From NCBI RefSeq assembly GCF_003144535.1, contig NZ_PHFJ01000015.1, forward strand, positions 53,169 through 117,168: 64,000 bases of DNA, in the 5' to 3' direction. Source of the stretch: Proteus penneri (GTDB taxonomy: Bacteria > Pseudomonadota > Gammaproteobacteria > Enterobacterales > Enterobacteriaceae). Below, piece after piece: positions 58,147 through 64,000 of this stretch; positions within the stretch are counted from its first letter, which is position 1; each line of letters opens with the position of its first letter. The notes under the pieces are model-generated. The model ran no database searches. It saw nothing but the letters and a program-made list of their open reading frames with translations, and was not told the DNA's origin. Position numbers and translations under genes: made by a program.

Positions 58147-58632
58147 CTATTGGTATTCAGCAAGCAGTGTTGCCGAAACTTCAAATGCACCTTCAGGCAA
58201 AGTGCTACCGGGTCTTTTAACGGGCACCGCTTGGATCACAGGTGGATTATCCGGTGATATCGCAATACGCTCGTTTAATTTAAAAGGCTTACCATCTTGC
58301 GTTAGATGAATACCTAGATCTGGAATATTGGTTTGTAGCGCAGCTTCATCAAACTGTGTTTTAGGGCCAATAATAGAAAGCCCTAAATCCCAACCTTTTA
58401 AATTTGGATCACAGACCAATCGATAATTCACTGATTCGGTATAGTTAATGCCATCTACTTTATGAATACCTACATTGTGCCCAAAATAGACATCAATCAG
58501 TTCGTTGTTACTAATGACACAAGGAGGCGGTACTAATAAAGTGCCATATAATTTCATATTAGGTGCGTCTGCACTCATGACAGAATAAGAATTCAGTAAT
58601 GCAATCAGACATATGTACTTTAATTTATTCAT
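58147..58632 (-). CDS. mrpF: MrpF, minor fimbrial subunit
   Basis: The 161-aa exported protein (signal MNKLKYICLIALLNSYSVMSA) has the pilin pattern LYGTLLVPPPCVISNNELIDVYFG, a second cysteine in LVCDPNL, and the C-terminal assembly strand ASVTLLAEYQ-like end (FEVSATLLAEYQ). It belongs with MrpE and MrpG as a minor or adaptor subunit. It is 10 bases from mrpG and 11 from mrpE. Confidence 0.92.
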   Translation of the reverse strand: MNKLKYICLIALLNSYSVMSADAPNMKLYGTLLVPPPCVISNNELIDVYFGHNVGIHKVDGINYTESVNYRLVCDPNLKGWDLGLSIIGPKTQFDEAALQTNIPDLGIHLTQDGKPFKLNERIAISPDNPPVIQAVPVKRPGSTLPEGAFEVSATLLAEYQ

Positions 58633-58643
58633 CTTCTGACCTC

Positions 58644-59189
58644 TTACTGATAATCCACATGCAGTGTGCCACTTGCGACAAAATCACCACCCACTAAGAC
58701 TTCATTCTGATCACGAACTGGAATTGCTTCTAATTCAGGTAAGTTGGGATAGGTAAAATTCACCGCCTTACCTAAATCTAATAAGTTTCCCTGATACAGA
58801 ATGCGCACCCCCAACCCCGTAATATTTGTTTGTAGCGCATTTGAATCGAATCCAGTTGCGCCACCCGTAATATAAACTTTCATGGCATTGGTTGGCATTT
58901 TTTGGCAAGTTGCTGTGTAGTGGATAGGCTCTTTATAACGAACACCATCAATACGTGTACTCATCACCTCACCAAAATTAACTTCGATCATTTTGCCGTC
59001 ATTAATTAAGCAAGGCGGTGGCGCAATGACATTCCCTGAAATATTGATATAAACGATTCCAGGAATAACATCTTTCACCGCTCTAGCGGGTAAATTCGCA
59101 ACAGCAGTAAAACTTAGGCCTCCAGTAAACGTTGCCAAAATAAGAATCAACACTGCTTTGCTTAGGCTAAACCGCTGTTCCATTTTCAT
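58644..59189 (-). CDS. mrpE: MrpE, minor fimbrial subunit
   Basis: The 181-aa pilin-like protein has a long signal region (about 1-35, ending near GLSFTAVANLPA), the PPPCLINDGKMIEVNFG motif shared with MrpF, a second cysteine (TATCQKM) and the C-terminal strand ASGTLHVDYQ. It resembles MrpF in sequence, suggesting duplication. It sits 12 bases downstream of mrpD. Confidence 0.92.
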   Translation of the reverse strand: MKMEQRFSLSKAVLILILATFTGGLSFTAVANLPARAVKDVIPGIVYINISGNVIAPPPCLINDGKMIEVNFGEVMSTRIDGVRYKEPIHYTATCQKMPTNAMKVYITGGATGFDSNALQTNITGLGVRILYQGNLLDLGKAVNFTYPNLPELEAIPVRDQNEVLVGGDFVASGTLHVDYQ

Positions 59190-59201
59190 AAAATAGACCT
59201 A

Positions 59202-59960
59202 TTAGTTTCCTGCTGATGTTTCTGTAACTTTGCATTCATTGCCATTACAAGTGAATTTCATCTGTGGACGTCCACCATAATCATTGATGTAACTGAGTAC
59301 AGGTGATGCCCCAAACGCAGAAGCATGCAGATTTATCGTTCCTGTACTTTTAGGGGCAATCATGATCGGTTCAAAACCATCGAGGCTTTTTCCTTGTAAC
59401 CCTGTTAACCCATCCACTAATGTCACGTAATAAGGTGTTGGGTTATTCACTTCATAGCGATCACCTTTCTTTATTAAGGTAATTTTTTCCTGCCAAGGAT
59501 GGGTGAGATCCGTTTGTGTGGCATAAATCGATGCTGGGCGATAAAACAACTTAATTCGTGTTTGTAATGCAATTTGCAACACGTTGGGTTTATCACTACG
59601 AGGTGGAATTTCACGCAAGTTAAAATAGAAAACGCTTTCTCTATCTTGTGGTAATTTGGCAATATCGGGTAAGGACTGCACTTTTACTTGGCTTTTATCA
59701 CCCGGCTCAATACGCTGAATAGGCGGTAAAACTAACAATGGACTGTCAATACGTTCTCCATTTTCATTTTCCATCCAGCCTTGAGCCAAATAAGGTAGCT
59801 CTTTATTTTGATTACTGACATTTAAGCTAATAGATTTATCAGCACCATTAAAAATGACACGCGTTCTATCTAAAGCAATCGCAGCAAGGGCTTGACTAGT
59901 AAAGACCATTCCAGTCAATAAAGTGGTTGTTACAATGAATAAGCGCTTTGATAACATCAT
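59202..59960 (-). CDS. mrpD: MrpD, periplasmic fimbrial chaperone
   Basis: PapD-type chaperone that caps pilin subunits in the periplasm. The 252-aa protein has a signal peptide (MMLSKRLFIVTTTLLTGMVFTSQALA), then IALDRTRVIFNGADKSISLNVSN with the subunit-anchoring Arg, the FGS-type signature region FYFNLREIPPRSDKPNVLQIALQTRIKLFYRP, and NPTPYYVTL. Complete. 55 bases separate it from mrpC. Confidence 0.94.
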   Translation of the reverse strand: MMLSKRLFIVTTTLLTGMVFTSQALAAIALDRTRVIFNGADKSISLNVSNQNKELPYLAQGWMENENGERIDSPLLVLPPIQRIEPGDKSQVKVQSLPDIAKLPQDRESVFYFNLREIPPRSDKPNVLQIALQTRIKLFYRPASIYATQTDLTHPWQEKITLIKKGDRYEVNNPTPYYVTLVDGLTGLQGKSLDGFEPIMIAPKSTGTINLHASAFGASPVLSYINDYGGRPQMKFTCNGNECKVTETSAGN

Positions 59961-60015
59961 CTTAAATTACTCTTTTTGTCTGAAATTATTTTTATCTTTC
60001 CCTTCTTTCCTAACC

Positions 60016-62631
60016 TTATTTCGTAATCAGTTGAGGTTTAGGTAAGGGCTCTGTTCTTTGATTAATTGTCGAAGGTGTTGATTCACCATCACTACAAGTC
60101 AGTAATAATGAAGACATAAATACCCCTTCAACTAATGTTGGTATACGGACTTTGCACTGATCTTGCCCATTCCAACGTACACTCAATACATCATCACTGT
60201 TAATCCCAGTCAGATAGACATTCCCTCCATCATTGACAATACCAAGCTCACGCCCTTTCTCGGTTGTGACACTGGCACCAAATGGCGGATAAGTTCCATC
60301 TTGTAAGCGAATGACAGCCATGGCTTTTTGTCCCGATATCACATCAAAGTGACGGTAGCCTATTGCGCCTTCTGTTAGGGTAAGTTGCTGAATTGAGCGT
60401 AATGCTTCAGCGTTATCAGGCATCTGATCAAGGTCGATGCTGGCACTACTACGGTAATAATCATTGATATCAGGCAGTACTGCTTTACCAAAAGCATTAG
60501 TACGAGTAATCGCGCCGATACTTTTCACTGGTACATCTGAAATACCATCGGTATCAACCAGTAAACGAGTACTACCAGTACGACTTGTACGGTGTAATGC
60601 ACCACCTTTTGGTGTTAAAGTTGCCCCACCTTGTAGTGATAATGTGGCTGATGTGTATTCACCATTAATATGGCTCGCACTAGCAGTGACCAATGCAGCA
60701 TCAGCGTAATGCATGATATAGGCATCTGCAGATGGTTTACCGTTACTGCTTAAACCAGCACCAACACGATAGCTACTATTGTCATCAATACGATCGTAAT
60801 AACTGACATTATGTGAATTACCGTGTTTATTAATCACCGTGTTGTAGCTAATGGTTGCACGATCGCTCCAAGGCATGCTGACATTCATATAAACACCATT
60901 ATCATTGGTGCCATTGAATTTATTGCGAAACGCCGACAGACTAAGATTGATATTTTTAAAGTTACCAATATCCATCGTTTTAGCTAATGACAAGTTATAG
61001 TTATCGTTATTAGGCTTATTCCAATAAGTCTGATGACTATAGTTTAAGTAAGCACTCAAACCCCATTCAGGGAACTGCTTACTAAACATAATGGTATAAA
61101 GCTCTTTATTGTTATCTTCTTCACCGTCACGATAACGGCGATCTAAATATTGATTCATACTCATAAAGTCACGTTCAGAGAATCGATAGCCTGCGAATGT
61201 CACTTGGCTATTTATTTGTTCAAAACGTTTTGAGTAACTTAAGCGATAAGAACCACCGTGATAACGCTTGTTATCATTTGGTATTTTGGCCCAAGAATGT
61301 GTCGCATCAAAAGAGATAGCCCCCAGCACCATTAGGTCACGACCAATACCTGCAGAAACCGAGTTATAATCGCCCGAGACTAATGAACCACCATAAAGTG
61401 ACCAACCGTTACTGATCCCCCATGAGAATTCACCCATACCAAAAATAGGACCTTCCATATTACGGTCCATATCCGACGGTTTACCCGCAGATAATTTATA
61501 TTGCACTCGGCCAGGACGTGTTAAATAAGGAATACTTGCTGTATCCATTTGGAATTCTTGAACAGATCCATCTTGCTCTTCAATACGTACATCTAATTTG
61601 CCACTCACTGCATCATTGATGTCTTGAATGCGAAACGGTCCTGGAGCAACCTGAGTTTCATAGATCACACGGCCTTGCTGACTAATTGTCACTTTCGCAT
61701 TCGTTTTTGCCACACCCGTTACTTCAGGGGCATATCCTCTTAAGTTAGGTGGCAGCATATTGTCATCCGTAGACAAGTTAACCCCAGTAAAACGGAAGTT
61801 ATCGAAAATATCAGAACGTGAGTAAGTCTCCCCCATCACTAGGCGAGCCCCTAATTGCGTGATTGCTCTATAAAGATAAAGCTGGTTCCATTTCCAACTA
61901 TTTTCAGTGCTATCAGGAAGCCCCGTTGTATGCTGATAACTTGCTTGCCAATCGGCACGGAAACGCCAAACACCAAGGTTTGCTCCCACGGTTCCTAAGC
62001 CTGTAACTTGTTGGCGCTGTTTTCCATTAGCGGGATCGGTCACATTAGCATTAACGTTATAGTCAAACAGTACTCCTGAGATACCATGATCCCACCGAGA
62101 AGGTGGATCCCAGTTTGGTGCCGAATATTCAAGATACGCTTGAGGGATCGTAAGAATAAGATTGCCATTTCCCAGACTTGCATTTACCGTCATTCCGGGA
62201 ATAGAAGAGATATCAAGACAACTTCCATTATCTTGATATTTAACTTTTTCAGCCCATTCAGGTTTGAGCCCTATTTGATGGATCAATTCTGGAGGTAAGC
62301 AAGCCTCACTGCCTTTGGGATCATTGGCTGGTACAACATAGTTAATGTTGTAAAGTTCAGGAAGTTCATTATTATTTACGCGAACAACAAATTCATATCG
62401 GCCGGGCATAATATAGCCAGCACGAGAGAAATCTGATAAGTCGATATTTTGCTTATCTTTTAGATCCAAAATATCGGCATTAAATTCAATATCACTATTT
62501 GCTAAAGCTGAACTTGAAATACCGGAAATGCCAGTAATAATTAAATAGATCAGTACAGCAACAGGCCGAATAGTATGTTGTTTTTTCTTTTTTTCCGTCC
62601 CTAAACCAACGGTTTTGAATGTTCTAACCAT
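60016..62631 (-). CDS. mrpC: MrpC, outer-membrane fimbrial usher
   Basis: The 871-aa usher threads chaperone-subunit complexes through the outer membrane. Signal region (about 1-45), N-terminal periplasmic domain (IEFNADILDLKDKQNIDLSDFSRAGYIMPGRY), 24-strand barrel and plug, then two C-terminal domains with a conserved late cysteine pair (GQDQCKVR; LLLTCSDGE). FRFTGVNLSTDDNMLPPNLRGYAPEVTGVAKTNAKVTI is the usher signature. Frame intact over 2.6 kb. Confidence 0.96.
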   Translation of the reverse strand: MVRTFKTVGLGTEKKKKQHTIRPVAVLIYLIITGISGISSSALANSDIEFNADILDLKDKQNIDLSDFSRAGYIMPGRYEFVVRVNNNELPELYNINYVVPANDPKGSEACLPPELIHQIGLKPEWAEKVKYQDNGSCLDISSIPGMTVNASLGNGNLILTIPQAYLEYSAPNWDPPSRWDHGISGVLFDYNVNANVTDPANGKQRQQVTGLGTVGANLGVWRFRADWQASYQHTTGLPDSTENSWKWNQLYLYRAITQLGARLVMGETYSRSDIFDNFRFTGVNLSTDDNMLPPNLRGYAPEVTGVAKTNAKVTISQQGRVIYETQVAPGPFRIQDINDAVSGKLDVRIEEQDGSVQEFQMDTASIPYLTRPGRVQYKLSAGKPSDMDRNMEGPIFGMGEFSWGISNGWSLYGGSLVSGDYNSVSAGIGRDLMVLGAISFDATHSWAKIPNDNKRYHGGSYRLSYSKRFEQINSQVTFAGYRFSERDFMSMNQYLDRRYRDGEEDNNKELYTIMFSKQFPEWGLSAYLNYSHQTYWNKPNNDNYNLSLAKTMDIGNFKNINLSLSAFRNKFNGTNDNGVYMNVSMPWSDRATISYNTVINKHGNSHNVSYYDRIDDNSSYRVGAGLSSNGKPSADAYIMHYADAALVTASASHINGEYTSATLSLQGGATLTPKGGALHRTSRTGSTRLLVDTDGISDVPVKSIGAITRTNAFGKAVLPDINDYYRSSASIDLDQMPDNAEALRSIQQLTLTEGAIGYRHFDVISGQKAMAVIRLQDGTYPPFGASVTTEKGRELGIVNDGGNVYLTGINSDDVLSVRWNGQDQCKVRIPTLVEGVFMSSLLLTCSDGESTPSTINQRTEPLPKPQLITK

Positions 62632-62652
62632 AAGTTATCCAACCCGATCCAT

Positions 62653-63213
62653 TTAATAATATTCCAGCTTAAATCGCAGCGTTGTTCTGTAATTTCCAGC
62701 TTTTGGTATTTCGTTATTTTTGACTATTCGCGCTTGGTAAAGTAACGCCATTGATTTGGAATCAATACCAACAGGAGGTAATGGCTTACCTGGAATTGCT
62801 CTCCTACCATAACGATCAGCTATCGCTAATGACGCACCTTTTGCTTCACCAAAAAGTGCAAAATTACCATTCTCGCTAGAGGGACCTTCAAACGTTGCAA
62901 TAAAACGAGGGTTGTCCGCTTCCTGACCTTTTTGTTCAATTAGCGTACATTCCGTTAATCTGATAGAAAAATACTCAATAGGTCCTTGCCCTTCAGTTAC
63001 TAGCATTGGAATAGAAACGATTGTCAGTGGAATAACTTGTTCACCACTTCCTGCTGCAATCGTGCAAGATGGTTCTAAGATCGAGCCTGAAAGATTAAGT
63101 ACCCCAAATCGCTGATGCATGTTTTTATCTTGTTTTACATCACTCGCTACTGCTGTTGTCATCAGTAAGCTGGCAATAAGGCTTAGCCATAGTGGTGTCA
63201 TCTTGCGATTCAT
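62653..63213 (-). CDS. mrpB: MrpB, minor fimbrial subunit (terminator-type)
   Basis: The 186-aa pilin has a signal peptide (MNRKMTPLWLSLIASLLMTTAVA), LNLSGSILEPSCTIAAGSGEQVIPL and a second cysteine (RLTECTLIE), ending TTLRFKLEYY. Related to PapH, it may anchor or terminate the rod. The ATG at 63213 has GGAGA upstream; an earlier in-frame start at 63273 lies inside the mrpA-mrpB terminator. Confidence 0.92.
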   Translation of the reverse strand: MNRKMTPLWLSLIASLLMTTAVASDVKQDKNMHQRFGVLNLSGSILEPSCTIAAGSGEQVIPLTIVSIPMLVTEGQGPIEYFSIRLTECTLIEQKGQEADNPRFIATFEGPSSENGNFALFGEAKGASLAIADRYGRRAIPGKPLPPVGIDSKSMALLYQARIVKNNEIPKAGNYRTTLRFKLEYY

Positions 63214-63251
63214 ATTTTTCTCCGTAAGAAAAAAATCGTTAAAAATAGACA

Positions 63252-63284
63252 CAGGAAATAAAGCTCTGTACATCCTTGTACAGA
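63252..63284 (-). terminator. Attenuating terminator between mrpA and mrpB
   Basis: TCTGTACA (63265-63272) pairs with TGTACAGA (63277-63284) around TCCT, followed on the minus strand by CTTTATTT. Placed right after the major subunit gene, it would make mrpA mRNA more abundant than the rest, as in other fimbrial operons. Confidence 0.75.
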
Positions 63285-63296
63285 ACTTATTTTTTC

Positions 63297-63824
63297 TTAC
63301 TGATAAGTCAGTGCGAAAGTTGCGATTGCAGTGAAGTCACCAGGAACAGCGGCTGCAGCAGAAGAACCTTGTAAGTAAGCAGCAAAGTTCAGATCGTTAT
63401 TACCATCACGTAATGTTTGAGCAGCACTTGGTGTACCTAATTTGATTTGTTTACCACCTGCATCGGTGATAACAACAGCAGCATTTTTAGCGATACCTTC
63501 AATACCTAAAGATCCTGCTAAGATGTCTGCATCTTCTGAACCAGTGAAGGTTGTTTGAACAGTTTTATAAGTTTCTGTTGTGCAATTCTCTAAAGTGATT
63601 TTAAAATCACGAGAATTACTACGGCCACCATCTTTTAATGCAGCTGTAGAAATTTGACCTAATGGAACAGTTTGATTTTCTGAATCAGGATGAATAGAAC
63701 AAGGTGCATCAATAATTGAACCAACAAATTTAACAGTACCGTGACCTTGATCAGCAGCAAATGCAGAACCTGCAGCAACAGATAAACCTAAGCCAAGAAC
63801 TAACGCTAATTTATTTAATTTCAT
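63297..63824 (-). CDS. mrpA: MrpA, major MR/P fimbrial subunit
   Basis: The 175-aa rod pilin equals P. mirabilis MrpA in length and is near-identical over remembered segments: signal MKLNKLALVLGLGLSVAAGSAFA, GTVKFVGSIIDAPCSI, the second cysteine in LENCTTETYKTVQTTF, and the C-terminal TAIATFALTYQ. MR/P fimbriae mediate urinary-tract colonisation. First gene of the operon; its promoter lies upstream at the window edge. Confidence 0.97.
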   Translation of the reverse strand: MKLNKLALVLGLGLSVAAGSAFAADQGHGTVKFVGSIIDAPCSIHPDSENQTVPLGQISTAALKDGGRSNSRDFKITLENCTTETYKTVQTTFTGSEDADILAGSLGIEGIAKNAAVVITDAGGKQIKLGTPSAAQTLRDGNNDLNFAAYLQGSSAAAAVPGDFTAIATFALTYQ

Positions 63825-64000
63825 CTTTTTGTTTCCTAAAATATAAAGGATGAAGACATTAAAAATAATAAATTCATTAGGATTGAATTATTCCTAATTG
63901 AATGACTCATTTATTGAGTTTTTGAATTTTGGTATATTGATGCCTGTCCTAAACGCAATTAAATATCGTTAGAAACAAAACAAAATACACCAAATTGTTT
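63825..64000 (-). promoter_or_regulatory. Upstream region of mrpA (part of the expected invertible promoter region)
   Basis: In Proteus a roughly 250-bp invertible element carrying the promoter lies upstream of mrpA, flanked by 21-bp inverted repeats and flipped by MrpI. Only 176 bases are visible. AATTTTGGTATATT (63924-63938) and CACCAAATT (63988-63996) are partly inverted and could be repeat arms, but the element cannot be bounded here, nor its ON/OFF state read. Confidence 0.4.

Overview
The window is an AT-rich chromosomal segment of an enteric gammaproteobacterium, almost certainly a Proteus species. The MrpABCDEFGHJ fimbrial operon and the Zap metalloprotease/type I secretion cluster are Proteus hallmarks. 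A full hlyCABD haemolysin operon (rather than only hpmBA) points to the P. vulgaris/penneri/hauseri side of the genus rather than P. mirabilis. The species call is inference from gene content.

Layout. 1-8.1 kb: gmhA (cut by the window edge) diverges from fadE, which has a FadR-like operator; then lysA/lysR, and a LysR-type regulator diverging from a two-gene exported MBL-fold/DsbA-like operon. 8.2-23.6 kb: core backbone in enterobacterial order: prepilin peptidase, rsmE-gshB-yqgE-ruvX, a PilT-like ATPase, yggS-proC-yggT-rdgB-hemW, a Fur-boxed siderophore-binding protein, yggN, glsB, yggL-trmB, mutY (frameshifted), yggX, mltC. 23.7-24.6 kb: tRNA-Phe with promoter and terminator, then a scar of an integrated island: fragments of a ParA gene and an integrase, closed by a partial copy of the tRNA 3' end. 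24.8-31.5 kb: rclA/rclR (reactive chlorine), guaD, a frameshifted YadA-type trimeric autotransporter, and a DUF417 protein with a TetR regulator.

32-64 kb is virulence-dense. hlyCABD makes, acylates and exports a 1024-aa RTX haemolysin; both acylated lysines (K564, K690) and a terminator between hlyA and hlyB are present. An M20 amidohydrolase and an XRE regulator follow. Then comes zapE-zapA-zapB-zapC-zapD: two serralysin-family proteases and their own ABC exporter, adaptor and TolC-like protein. After it lie a broken arnT paralogue, an AhpD-like protein, yhdN and an AbgT-family transporter. The mrp chaperone-usher operon runs leftward from the right edge and ends in the regulator mrpJ; the upstream invertible promoter region and mrpI would lie at or beyond the edge.

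Four genes are interrupted by small indels: mutY (G8 run), zapC (A8 run at its start), the trimeric autotransporter (extra base in GGCC) and arnT (tandem TGAT duplication). They may be phase-variable or decayed genes, or uncorrected assembly errors. Separately, 56.1-56.3 kb holds a promoter-hairpin-terminator unit that looks like an unannotated small RNA, and 50.65-50.74 kb holds a 30-aa membrane protein with a possibly masked ribosome-binding site.
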